Below are positions 1-7,829 of a stretch of DNA of 22,502 bases, one piece after another. The notes under the pieces were generated by a model that saw only the letters and a program-made list of their open reading frames with translations, ran no database searches and was not told the DNA's origin. Source of the DNA: Syntrophomonadaceae bacterium (GTDB lineage: Bacteria > Bacillota_D > Dethiobacteria > DTU022); contig PUNU01000111.1 of the NCBI GenBank assembly GCA_003551865.1, positions 1 to 22,502 of the forward strand, read 5' to 3'. Numbering within the stretch: position 1 is the first letter of the stretch; the number at the start of each line of letters is the position of its first letter. The position numbers and the translations under genes are program-made.

Positions 1-50
1 ATGGTGTAGATAAAATTTGTTTTGGCTTCGGTCCGCTTTTCTTCGGTCAT
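1..50 (-). CDS. N-terminus of a leftward gene, possibly glutaminyl-tRNA synthetase (partial)
   Basis: Only the first 16 codons lie in the window; the gene runs off the left edge. The start is the ATG at 48-50 on the minus strand, preceded by a good GGGGTG Shine-Dalgarno about six bases upstream. The peptide reads MTEEKRTEAKTNFIYT. Bacterial GlnRS proteins begin with a short variable tail followed by TNFI and then an IIDEDL-like stretch, so the TNFI here is suggestive. That is a four-residue match and the identity is a guess; the presence of a translated start is better supported. A perfect TTGACA at 110-115 (minus) could be a -35 box, but no convincing -10 follows at the right distance. Confidence 0.4.
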   Translation of the reverse strand, partial: MTEEKRTEAKTNFIYT

Positions 51-177
51 GATTGTCACCCCAATTTTTTCAGGCTCCGCCTGTTGTAGTCTGGTTGATT
101 AAACTACCCTGTCAACGTATCCGGCATCATTAATTTCAACTTTTTCATTAAAAAACCTTTCGCCGGAACTCATTATC

Positions 178-333
178 ACTGCAGCGCAACTTTAGCCTAC
201 ATCATTACCCGCTATGCCATAGGGGACGGTTCCATCGTCATCCATAATAGAAGTCAGAGGTCAGAACCCATATTTGTAGGAACGCTCGAACCTTCCCCAT
301 GGTACCGCTAATTCCCGGATATTGCGCTGTAGT
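178..333 (+). repeat. Hairpin repeat element R1, copy 1 (long-ended subtype, variant core)
   Basis: This element begins with ACTGCAGCGCAA (178-189) and ends with TTGCGCTGTAGT (322-333), imperfect terminal inverted repeats with one mismatch. ATTAT at 172-176 and at 334-338 may be a 5-bp target duplication. Inside are the family's core arms: CGCTATGCCATAGGGGACGG on the left and GAACGCTCGAACC...CCCCATGG on the right. About 42 bases in the middle (around 239-279) differ from the other copies, which carry a CTTCGGCCTTCGCTGCGCTC-type segment there. It has no coding capacity. Together with flanking sequence it accounts for most of the gene-free stretch 51-523; nothing else is recognisable there apart from an unsupported TATAAA at 499-504. 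Confidence 0.75.
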
Positions 334-523
334 ATTATAACAGGGCCGGTGGGGATCCGGTTGTAAAAAGGAAATAATGTCCCGGTGTCAAAAGTAATAC
401 CGACCGCCTGAAAATGCCTCCCGAAAAACAGGCGACTCCAAAAGAAAGCTTTGCGCAAAAACACCAATGCCGAACGAGCTTGCCGGCAAAGCACTGACTA
501 TAAACTGCAGGGGGCCGTGAAAA

Positions 524-1636
524 ATGAAAATAACCGATATTGAAACTATTGTCTTAAGACAGAAGGATGTTTTACCGATCGGGGACGGCACGCAGGACTG
601 CCTGATCCTGAAGGTTCATACGGATGAAAACATCACGGGGATCGGCGAAGTGCATACCTGCCCCACGGTGGCACAGGCCGTCATAAACGCACCTCTTTCA
701 CATGCCGCCGTTGCGGGCCTCAAAGAGATAGTTGTCGGTGAAGACCCCTTTGAAACCGAGCATCTCTGGGAGAAAATGTACCGGCAGACTCAAACTTTCG
801 GGCGCCGCGGGATTGTCATTCATGCCCTGAGTGGTGTGGACATGGCTTTATGGGATATCAAGGGAAAAGCTTTGGGCCTGCCGATCTACAAACTGCTTGG
901 CGGTTCCGGCTTTAAAGAGGTCGCTGCCTATGCCAGCATCCTTTTGCCGGACGATTCCGCCGAAGTGGAAAATTACGTTAAAGCGCTGGTTGAACAGGGT
1001 TTTAAAGCAATTAAGCTGGGCTGGGGCAGCCTGACCGATAACATCCATGACAGCAAACCGCTTATTGAAAAAGCCAAAGCGGCGGCAGGCGAAGAAGTTA
1101 AACTCATGGTGGATATAGGAATGGGCCTGGACCTCTCCACCGCCATGGAAATGGCCGGGTGGTGCCAGGCGCTCGGTATTTATTTCCTGGAAGAGCCCCT
1201 GTCCTGCGACGACCTCAGCGGTTACGCCGTCCTCTGCGACTCCCTGGAGATGCCCATCGCTTCAGGGGAAAAAGAAACCACCAGGTGGGGTTTCAGGGAC
1301 CTGATAATCCACGGGCACCTGGATATTTTACAGCCTGACATTGCCCGCTGCGGAGGAATAAGTGAAGCAAAAAAAATAGTCGACCTCTGCTCCGTCCACC
1401 ACCGGCAGTGCATTCCGCACTGCTGGTCTTCAGACATCCTGGTAGCGGCAACCCTGCAGCTGACAGCAAGCGCCCCCGGCATAGAACTGCTTGAGTTTTG
1501 CATGGCCGACACCCCAATCAGGAAATATTTGGCCGGACAGCCGATCAGGGCGGTAAACGGCACAGTAAAGGTACCGGAAGCTCCCGGGCTGGGCATTGAG
1601 CTTAACGAAGACTTTATAAAATCTATTCGACAGTAA
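524..1636 (+). CDS. Mandelate racemase/muconate lactonizing enzyme family protein (enolase superfamily)
   Basis: A 370-residue protein, the usual length for this family. The N-terminal capping domain covers roughly residues 1-125 and a (beta/alpha)7-beta barrel follows. The metal ligands of the mandelate racemase subgroup are visible: D197 (VDIG), E223 (LEEPL) and E249 (SGEKE). So are the D272/H299 dyad (QPDIARCGG and PHCWSS) and E324 (LEF). K164 (IKLGWG) sits at the second-strand position, but the paired basic residue two places on is Gly, so proton abstraction probably relies on the D/H dyad, as in many acid-sugar dehydratases. The substrate cannot be deduced. The gene stands alone, with a GGGGG-type ribosome site 11 bases before the ATG. 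Its last 14 bases overlap the 3' end of convergent glmS, with no terminator visible between them. Confidence 0.88.
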   Translation: MKITDIETIVLRQKDVLPIGDGTQDCLILKVHTDENITGIGEVHTCPTVAQAVINAPLSHAAVAGLKEIVVGEDPFETEHLWEKMYRQTQTFGRRGIVIHALSGVDMALWDIKGKALGLPIYKLLGGSGFKEVAAYASILLPDDSAEVENYVKALVEQGFKAIKLGWGSLTDNIHDSKPLIEKAKAAAGEEVKLMVDIGMGLDLSTAMEMAGWCQALGIYFLEEPLSCDDLSGYAVLCDSLEMPIASGEKETTRWGFRDLIIHGHLDILQPDIARCGGISEAKKIVDLCSVHHRQCIPHCWSSDILVAATLQLTASAPGIELLEFCMADTPIRKYLAGQPIRAVNGTVKVPEAPGLGIELNEDFIKSIRQ

Positions 1637-3461
1637 CACTCTTGGCCAGGTTGCGGGGTTTGTCGACCGAACCGCCGCGTTTCAGGGCGGCATAGTAGGC
1701 AATCAGCTGGGTTGGCACCACGCTTAAAATCGGGGCAAAGATCTCATTGACCGGGGGCAGTGCAAAGACCTCGCTCACCTGCCGGGCTACATCTTCATAA
1801 CCTTCCATGGTAATGGCAAATACGGCTCCGCCCCGGGCTTTAACTTCCTGGATGTTGCTTAAGGTTTTATCGAGGACCGCACTCTGGGTGGCCAGGGCAA
1901 TAACCGGCACTCCCTCGACAACCAGGGCCAGGGGCCCGTGTTTGAGCTCTCCGGCCGCATAGGCCTCGGCATGAATGTACGAGATCTCTTTCAGTTTGAG
2001 CGCCCCTTCTTTTGCTACCGGGTAGTCAAGGTTGCGGCCGACAAAAAAAGCGCTCTCCCACCCTGCCAGGTGCTCGCAGTAAGAACGCAGCCTGGCGGTT
2101 TTTTCCTCGGTGAGGATTTCATTTAACCGGGCGGGCAGTTCATGCAAACCTTTTACCAGTGCGGAAGCAGAGGCGGAAGTAAGCGTGCCGCGCAGCTCGC
2201 CCAGGTGAAGGGCAACCAGGTAAAGGGCAATTAGCTGGGTAAGATAGGCCTTGGTGGAGGCTACGGCTATTTCCGGGCCGGCCCAGGTAAAAAGTACCCG
2301 GTCGGCCTCGCGTGAGACCGTGCTCCCGACCACGTTCGTAATGGCCAGCACTTTAACTCCTTTCGATTGGGCCAGGCGCAGGGCGGCCAGGGTATCGGCG
2401 GTTTCACCGGACTGGCTGATGATGATCAGAAGCTGGTTTTTCCCCAGCAGGGGCTCCCGGTAGCGGAATTCCGACCCTACCTCAACTTCAACGGGAACAG
2501 CAGCCAGTTTTTCGATTACCGCCTTACCGAGAAGACCGGCATGGTAGGCCGTGCCGCAGGCGACAATATGGATTTTGTCCAGGCGGGACAATTCGTCGGG
2601 AGGCAGGTCAAGCTCCTCCAGAGAAACACGTCCATTTTTTAAATCAATCCTTTGGCGCAGGGTTTCCCGCACCGCAGCAGGCTGCTCCATGATTTCTTTA
2701 AGCATGAAGTGGGCATAGCCGCCCTTTTCAGCCGCTTCGATGTCCCAGGTTATTTCCAAGGTTTCTTTTTCCAAGGGAATGCCTTCCGCATCAAATATCT
2801 CCACTTTGTCCGGAGTTAGGGAAGCAAATTCACCGTCCTCGAGGACACAGGCGGTGCGGGTGTGGTTTAAAAGAGCGGGAATATCGGAAGCGACAAAATT
2901 TTCACCTTCACCGAAGCCGATAATCAGCGGGCTGTCTTTACGCGCACAGACGATGCGGGCCGGCTCATTTGAAGCAAGCGCCACCAGGGCGTATGAACCC
3001 TCTACTTCAGCCGCTGCCCGGCGCACAGCCTTGAGCAGATCGCCTTCGTAGTATTCTTCAACCAGGTGCGCCAGCACCTCGGTATCAGTATCGGAGTTGA
3101 AGCGGTGCCCTCTTTCATCAATCAGCCGGCTGCGCAGGGAGCGGAAATTTTCAATAATGCCGTTATGGACAAGCACAAAATCACCGCGGCAGCTGCCGTG
3201 CGGGTGGGCGTTTTCATCGGTCGGCCGGCCGTGTGTGGCCCAGCGGGTGTGCCCGATGCCCACAGAAACCGCATTGTGCCGATGGCCAAACTTTTTTTCC
3301 AGGTCTGCCACAGACCCGGCCGCCTTGGTCACAAATAACCGGCCTTCTTCCTGCAATGCCACCCCCGCCGAATCGTAGCCGCGGTACTCCAGTTTCTTTA
3401 AGCCCTCAATCAGGAGCGCTCCCGCTTCCCGGTGTCCCGTATAACCGATAATTCCACACAT
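1623..3461 (-). CDS. glmS: Glutamine-fructose-6-phosphate aminotransferase (isomerizing)
   Basis: GlmS converts fructose-6-phosphate and glutamine to glucosamine-6-phosphate, the entry step of UDP-GlcNAc synthesis in the cytoplasm. The 612-residue protein is full length. It starts MCGIIGYTGHREA, so Cys2 becomes the N-terminal nucleophile after Met removal. The class II glutaminase domain covers about residues 1-220 (TRWATHG, NGIIENF). Two SIS isomerase domains follow: the first from about 295 (HIVACGTAYHAG, then SQSGETADT), the second from about 465 (KEGALKLKEISYIHAEA, ELKHGPLAL). The C-terminus ends NLAKSVTVE as expected. glmS lies downstream of glmM but behind a candidate terminator, so it may have its own promoter. 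The 160-base gap shows none of the conserved core expected of a glmS ribozyme. Confidence 0.98.
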   Translation of the reverse strand: MCGIIGYTGHREAGALLIEGLKKLEYRGYDSAGVALQEEGRLFVTKAAGSVADLEKKFGHRHNAVSVGIGHTRWATHGRPTDENAHPHGSCRGDFVLVHNGIIENFRSLRSRLIDERGHRFNSDTDTEVLAHLVEEYYEGDLLKAVRRAAAEVEGSYALVALASNEPARIVCARKDSPLIIGFGEGENFVASDIPALLNHTRTACVLEDGEFASLTPDKVEIFDAEGIPLEKETLEITWDIEAAEKGGYAHFMLKEIMEQPAAVRETLRQRIDLKNGRVSLEELDLPPDELSRLDKIHIVACGTAYHAGLLGKAVIEKLAAVPVEVEVGSEFRYREPLLGKNQLLIIISQSGETADTLAALRLAQSKGVKVLAITNVVGSTVSREADRVLFTWAGPEIAVASTKAYLTQLIALYLVALHLGELRGTLTSASASALVKGLHELPARLNEILTEEKTARLRSYCEHLAGWESAFFVGRNLDYPVAKEGALKLKEISYIHAEAYAAGELKHGPLALVVEGVPVIALATQSAVLDKTLSNIQEVKARGGAVFAITMEGYEDVARQVSEVFALPPVNEIFAPILSVVPTQLIAYYAALKRGGSVDKPRNLAKSVTVE

Positions 3462-3540
3462 AGTCCAACCCCCATTTGTTTGAAATCAGCTTTCATACCT
3501 GCTGTGGTGCTTCCCATAGCGGCAGAAGCAGGCTCTCGAT

Positions 3541-3568
3541 CAAAAAAAGGGGGCATACAGCTCCCCCT
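3541..3568 (-). terminator. Rho-independent terminator after glmM
   Basis: On the minus strand GGGGG (3563-3567) pairs with CCCCC (3549-3553) and is followed directly by seven T residues (3542-3548). The stem is short but pure G-C. A second hairpin-forming stretch lies just after the glmM stop codon (about 3592-3617; GGGCTC and GAGCC arms) and may protect the transcript end. Confidence 0.65.
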
Positions 3569-3621
3569 CGTATTTTACCGCTTATTACCCACCCGGCTCC
3601 TTACAACTGAGCCCGGGCGCC

Positions 3622-4962
3622 TCAAGACTGCTCCCGCACAATTAAATCAGCCAGAGAGTTGGCATACTGCTCAAGCTTCTGCCTGTCCTCGGGGGCTTCC
3701 AGCATAACCCTGAACTTTGCCTCTGTTCCCGAAGGCCGCACTAAAACGCGGCCGTAACGTCCCAGTTCGTTTTCAACCTTATCAATGGCGGATTTTATTT
3801 CCTCGTTCTCCGACCAACCCTCTTTTCTTGCCACCTTCCGGCTGACCAATACCTGGGGCAGGCGTTCGAGGGGGGCGGCCAGTTCGGAAAGAGGACGTTG
3901 TTCTTCCTGCAAAACTTTGAGCAGCTGCAGGGCGGTAAGCATTCCATCCCCGGTAGTGGCGAGATCGGAAAAGATGATATGCCCGGACTGTTCACCTCCA
4001 AGGTTGTAGCCGCCTTCAAGCATTTTTTCAAGAACATAGCGGTCTCCCACCGCGGTGCGAATCACTTTCAGGCCGTGTTTCTCGGCCAGTATATCAAGAC
4101 CGCCGTTGCTCATCACGGTTGTTACCAGGACATTTTCATTAAGCCGGTCCTTTTTGGCCATGTGAACGGCCAGGATGGCCATGATTGCATCGCCGTCAAC
4201 TTCAGAACCCTTTTCATCAACGGCTATCAGGCGATCGGCATCGCCGTCAAAAGCCAGCCCCAGGGAAGCTTTATTTTTTATAACTTCATTTTGGACATCG
4301 CCGGTATCGGTGGCCCCGCAGTCAACGTTAATCCTGCTGCCATCGGGTTCTTCATGGAGCATTATGACTTCCGCCCCGAGCAGTTTAAAAAGCTCACCGG
4401 CCACCCGGCAGGCGGCACCGTGCGCACAGTCGACCACCATTTTTACACCCTCCAGCGAGGGGCTGTTTTGCTTGAGGTGCACAAGGTAAGCCTCGAGAGC
4501 ATCGCCGTCGATAAAGGCCCGGCCGATCTCGGTTCCCCGGGGACGGGGCAGTTCGTCATCGTCTTGATAGTAAATCGTTTCAATCTTGTCTTCCAGGGCA
4601 TCGGGCAGTTTATAGCCCCGCTCGTCAATTATTTTCAACCCGTTGTCTTCGATGGGGTTGTGTGAAGCGGAAATCGCCACCCCGGCAGCTGCTTTTAACT
4701 GCCTGGTAAGGTAGGCCACACCCGGTGTGGAAAGAACACCGAGGAGACGGACATCGCCGCCGGCCGAATTTATACCCGCTGTAAGGGAACCTTCCAGCAT
4801 GGTCCCGGAAAGGCGGGTGTCACGTCCGATTAAAAAAAGTGGGCCGCCGCGGCCGCCGCGCAGCAGCGATGCCGTAATCCGGCCGATTTTGTAAGCCAAC
4901 TCCGGGGTTAAATCCCGGTTGGCCACTCCCCTGATACCATCAGTGCCAAATAATTTGCCCAA
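3622..4962 (-). CDS. glmM: Phosphoglucosamine mutase
   Basis: GlmM interconverts glucosamine-6-phosphate and glucosamine-1-phosphate, the step after GlmS. The protein shows GKLFGTDGIRG at the N-terminus, the phosphoserine loop AISASHNP (Ser100 with this start), the metal loop DGDADR near residue 240, the sugar loop GGEQSGH and the phosphate-binding RPSGTEAKFRVMLE near the C-terminus. I chose the TTG at 4962 because GGGAGG lies six bases before it and the product MGKLFGTDGIRG (446 aa) matches the family. The ATG at 4977 would add five residues, and its AGGAG lies only two bases away. The gene follows cdaA and cdaR at a 54-69 base gap, the conserved Bacillota order in which GlmM also binds and inhibits CdaA. 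Confidence 0.97.
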   Translation of the reverse strand: MGKLFGTDGIRGVANRDLTPELAYKIGRITASLLRGGRGGPLFLIGRDTRLSGTMLEGSLTAGINSAGGDVRLLGVLSTPGVAYLTRQLKAAAGVAISASHNPIEDNGLKIIDERGYKLPDALEDKIETIYYQDDDELPRPRGTEIGRAFIDGDALEAYLVHLKQNSPSLEGVKMVVDCAHGAACRVAGELFKLLGAEVIMLHEEPDGSRINVDCGATDTGDVQNEVIKNKASLGLAFDGDADRLIAVDEKGSEVDGDAIMAILAVHMAKKDRLNENVLVTTVMSNGGLDILAEKHGLKVIRTAVGDRYVLEKMLEGGYNLGGEQSGHIIFSDLATTGDGMLTALQLLKVLQEEQRPLSELAAPLERLPQVLVSRKVARKEGWSENEEIKSAIDKVENELGRYGRVLVRPSGTEAKFRVMLEAPEDRQKLEQYANSLADLIVREQS

Positions 4963-5031
4963 ATACTGACCTCCCATCTCTCCTAGCAGAGAACTTTTTC
5001 CTAGCTGCAGCTGTCTTAAAAAACTTCCGGC

Positions 5032-5718
5032 TTAATCGTTTTCTTGATTTTCAACTTCCCTGCGTTCAAATTCCAGCCGCATCTCAACAGCTGCAGGATC
5101 AATCACTATGTCATCTACCGGTATCCCTTCTTCATCAAGTGCTTCCGGCTGAACCTCCAATCTTTCTACCAAGCGCATTCCAGTCTTGTCCACGATTACC
5201 TCCACCGAACTGACCCTTTCAAATGCCGATTCCGGGCCGCCGACCAGCACGGTCTCGGGGTCCAGGGTGTATTCAACCAGCTCCCAGTTCTCGGCCGGCT
5301 CACCGATCAGGTCAAGCTCCACCGGGAAATCCTGGGAAAGATAGGCTTCGATAGTCACTCTTACCTGCTCCGGCTCCAGCTGAACCAAGCTCAAGCCGCG
5401 CGGGGGGCGGCCCTGCACCCGGACCAGGTGACTGCCCGGTTCTTTTCCGGAAAGATCGACAAAGGCATCCATCTCATCCATCCCCAGATCCTCAAAAGCT
5501 TCGGGGAGCCCCTCCAGGGTCATGTCCACGGAGGACGGTATTTCAGTAACCACGTAATCGGGATTTAAATTTTCCACCCGCAGGGGCACATCCCGCCATT
5601 CTTTACGCGCGGGAGTAGTCTGGGTTATTTTATCTCCCGTAACGAAAAGCCAGAGAATGAGGGCCAGGAATATGGCCAGGATACGGGCGAAATTTTTACT
5701 GCGAAAAAATTTTTCCAT
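5032..5718 (-). CDS. cdaR: YbbR-domain regulator of diadenylate cyclase
   Basis: A single-pass membrane protein of about 228 residues. The N-terminal helix (roughly residues 10-27, ARILAIFLALILWLFV) is followed by extracytoplasmic YbbR repeats: one starts near WRDVPLRVENL and another near DFPVELDLIGEP, the latter containing LVGGPESAFERV. The tail is acidic. CdaR proteins bind CdaA and tune c-di-AMP synthesis. I prefer the ATG at 5718 because it gives the family-like start MEKFFRSKNFARI and has a GGAGG upstream, though 13-14 bases away is a long spacing. The ATG at 5739 would add seven residues and overlap cdaA by 19 bases, with no ribosome site. Either way the gene is translationally coupled to cdaA. 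Confidence 0.93.
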   Translation of the reverse strand: MEKFFRSKNFARILAIFLALILWLFVTGDKITQTTPARKEWRDVPLRVENLNPDYVVTEIPSSVDMTLEGLPEAFEDLGMDEMDAFVDLSGKEPGSHLVRVQGRPPRGLSLVQLEPEQVRVTIEAYLSQDFPVELDLIGEPAENWELVEYTLDPETVLVGGPESAFERVSSVEVIVDKTGMRLVERLEVQPEALDEEGIPVDDIVIDPAAVEMRLEFERREVENQEND

Positions 5719-5720
5719 AG

Positions 5721-6554
5721 CTATTTCTTGTTCCTCCATGACCAGATATTTATACCTTCACTGCGCTCGGGGGAGCACAGTTCGGCAAGTATTGTCCGCA
5801 ATTTTTTCTCGTCAAGGTAACGGGTCAGCACACCGTCGTGGGCAACCGATATTATTCCCGTTTCTTCCGAAACTATAATCGCCACCGCGTCGGAATGCTC
5901 GCTGATACCGATTCCGGCCCGGTGCCTGGTTCCAAGCTCTTTGCTCAGGTTGGGATCTTCCGTCAGCGGCAGGTAACAGCCGGCGGCGATGACTTCGTTT
6001 CCCCTGATGATAACCGCCCCGTCGTGCAGGGGACTGCGGGGAAAGAATATATTGACCAGCAGTTCGGCGCTGACGATCCCTTCAACAGGAATCCCGGTTT
6101 CAACCCACTCTTTAAGACCGGTAGAGCGCTCGAGAACTATAAGCGCGCCAATCCGCCTTTTGACCAAAACAGGAATGGCCTTGATCAGTTCGTCGAGCAT
6201 ATTTTCAAAATCCTGGCTGCTCCAGCTCCAGTAGGTGGGCTTGAACAGCCTCCCCCGGCCAAGCTGTTCCAGGGCCCTCCTCAGCTCTGGCTGAAATACT
6301 ATGGGAATGGCGATCAGGCCGATTGTCATAGTCTGAGTCAGGGTCCAGTGAAGCGTATCAAAACCAATGTGGTCGCTGACGACCATCGCCAGGAGCAAAA
6401 CAAACAGGCCCTTGACCAGCTGTTCGGCCCGTGTGCCGCGGATGAGCAGAATAAGTCGATAAAAAATATATGCCATGATGAAGATGTCAACTACATCACG
6501 CCAACCGACGTCCAGCTGAAGTATTGCTGCAGCGATACGTTCTAGAATGGCCAC
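5721..6554 (-). CDS. cdaA: Diadenylate cyclase (c-di-AMP synthase), membrane type
   Basis: CdaA makes cyclic di-AMP from two ATP. The 277-residue protein has three hydrophobic segments (roughly residues 20-38, 47-62 and 74-88) and then the DAC domain, with both signature motifs: DGA at 178-180 (SPLHDGAVII) and RHR at 210-212 (GTRHRAGIG). The start is GTG at 6554, with GAGGG about 11 bases upstream. It heads the cdaA-cdaR-glmM block; the 191-base gap to the gene behind it holds no clear promoter or c-di-AMP riboswitch that I can see. The last 17 residues (SPERSEGINIWSWRNKK) are unusual: the DNA for SPERSEG resembles the core of the intergenic repeats elsewhere in the window. Confidence 0.96.
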   Translation of the reverse strand: MAILERIAAAILQLDVGWRDVVDIFIMAYIFYRLILLIRGTRAEQLVKGLFVLLLAMVVSDHIGFDTLHWTLTQTMTIGLIAIPIVFQPELRRALEQLGRGRLFKPTYWSWSSQDFENMLDELIKAIPVLVKRRIGALIVLERSTGLKEWVETGIPVEGIVSAELLVNIFFPRSPLHDGAVIIRGNEVIAAGCYLPLTEDPNLSKELGTRHRAGIGISEHSDAVAIIVSEETGIISVAHDGVLTRYLDEKKLRTILAELCSPERSEGINIWSWRNKK

Positions 6555-6745
6555 TTTTTGCTAATCCCTCTACTTTAGATTTTTACAATCGACCGGCTGA
6601 ATTTTCCTGTTTTTTCCCGCTCAAGAAAAATATTCGCTTTAATTGTTTCAAATACCTGCACCCGCACAGAAAAGTTGCCCTTTCGGCCTGTTCCTGCCCG
6701 CCCGGCGGCATTTGTGGAAAACAATATAAATATATTACCACCGCT

Positions 6746-7759
6746 TCATTTTGAATTGTCAGGCAGGACAATCGCAATCTTGCTGCGGCAATTATTGCAG
6801 TGGTTGCCTTCGAGGCCGGTTATTTTTGCCCGGTATACACTGCGCTCAACCAGATGGTTTCCGCAGTAAGGACAGTGGGTATCGGAAGAGCCCGGCAGGT
6901 CAATATTCCCCAGGTAAACATAGCGCAAGTATTTTTGAGCTGTCTCCCGGGCCCGAATTAATACTTCCTGGGATGTAGGCGGCTTGTCGAACTTGTACTG
7001 GGGAAAATAACGGGAATAGTGCAAAACCAGGTCCGGATTGATGCCTCCCAGCCAGCGAGCCAGCTCTTCCTGCTCACCCGCCCCGTCATTGAGGCCAGGA
7101 ATCAGCAGGCAGGTAACTTCAACATGGCAGGCACCGGCCGCCGTTTCCACCGTATCAATGACCGGTTCCAGCATGCCGCGGCAATGCTCCCGGTAAAAAC
7201 TGTCGGTATAAGCTTTGACGTCGATGTTCATGGCGTCGATGTACGGCAGCAGTTCCAAGAGGGGCTCCCGGTTGATAAAACCGTTGGTGACCAGCACGTT
7301 CCGGTAGCCGTGCTCGTGAACCAGGCGGGCCGTGTCATAAACGAATTCATACCAGATCAGGGGTTCGTTGTAGGTATAAGCCACCCCCACGGCCTCCTGC
7401 GGCCCGCCTTCCCGTTTAAGCATGGCCAGGATATCCTCCGGAGCCACCAATCGGGCGACATCATCCGGGCTGCCGCGGGAAAGGGTCCAGTTCTGGCAAA
7501 ACGGGCAAAGCAAGTTGCAGCCCACTGTGCCGATTGATAATATCAGGTGACCCGGGTAGAAGTGGTAAAGCGGCTTTTTCTCAATCGGATCCCGGTTTGC
7601 CGCCGCCAGCACTCCGTAATTGGTCGTGTAAAGATCGCCATCTTCCACCCTGCGCACCCCGCAGGTACCGGTCCGGCCTTCGGCAAGCAAACAGGCGCGC
7701 GGACAAAGCAGACAACGGATTTTCCCTTCTTCTTTTTCGTAAAAACGGGCTTTCTGCAA
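6746..7759 (-). CDS. amrS: AmmeMemoRadiSam system radical SAM enzyme
   Basis: A radical SAM protein with the cluster motif CNLLCPFC (C81, C85, C88). In front is a Cys-rich segment (CLLCPRAC, then CGVRR) typical of the PflA-like AmrS family, and near the C-terminus two further pairs (CPYCG, CNNC) look like a small metal knuckle. The barrel carries YTYNEPLIWYEF and NIDVKAYTDSFY. The reaction is not established. I chose the TTG at 7759 because AGGGAGA lies nine bases upstream and the product begins QKARFYEKE, as family members do (337 aa). An upstream start at 7882 would overlap the previous gene by 53 bases and add 41 atypical residues. It follows the Memo-AMMECR1 fusion at a 70-base gap and is probably co-transcribed with it. 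Confidence 0.9.
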   Translation of the reverse strand: MQKARFYEKEEGKIRCLLCPRACLLAEGRTGTCGVRRVEDGDLYTTNYGVLAAANRDPIEKKPLYHFYPGHLILSIGTVGCNLLCPFCQNWTLSRGSPDDVARLVAPEDILAMLKREGGPQEAVGVAYTYNEPLIWYEFVYDTARLVHEHGYRNVLVTNGFINREPLLELLPYIDAMNIDVKAYTDSFYREHCRGMLEPVIDTVETAAGACHVEVTCLLIPGLNDGAGEQEELARWLGGINPDLVLHYSRYFPQYKFDKPPTSQEVLIRARETAQKYLRYVYLGNIDLPGSSDTHCPYCGNHLVERSVYRAKITGLEGNHCNNCRSKIAIVLPDNSK

Positions 7760-7829
7760 TGCTAAGAATCTCCCTGCCGGTAATAGTGGATCCACCACGA
7801 GACGGGCGCTTTTTCCCTTTTGCCCGGCG

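Noticed and set aside
71..83. Terminator at the CAGGC/GCCTG hairpin near the left edge
   Set aside because: The T-run lies on the wrong side of the stem on the plus strand and is an A-run on the minus strand.
178..333. CRISPR array from the dispersed repeats
   Set aside because: The copies are kilobases apart, palindromic over their whole length and lack regular spacers; no cas gene is present.
3898..4665. 255-codon open frame opposite glmM
   Set aside because: It is a mirror of glmM codon bias; glmM itself has all catalytic motifs.
5838..6545. 235-codon open frame opposite cdaA
   Set aside because: It is the antisense shadow of a clear diadenylate cyclase gene.
6555..6745. c-di-AMP (ydaO-type) riboswitch in front of cdaA
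   Set aside because: None of its conserved blocks could be found on the minus strand of this gap.
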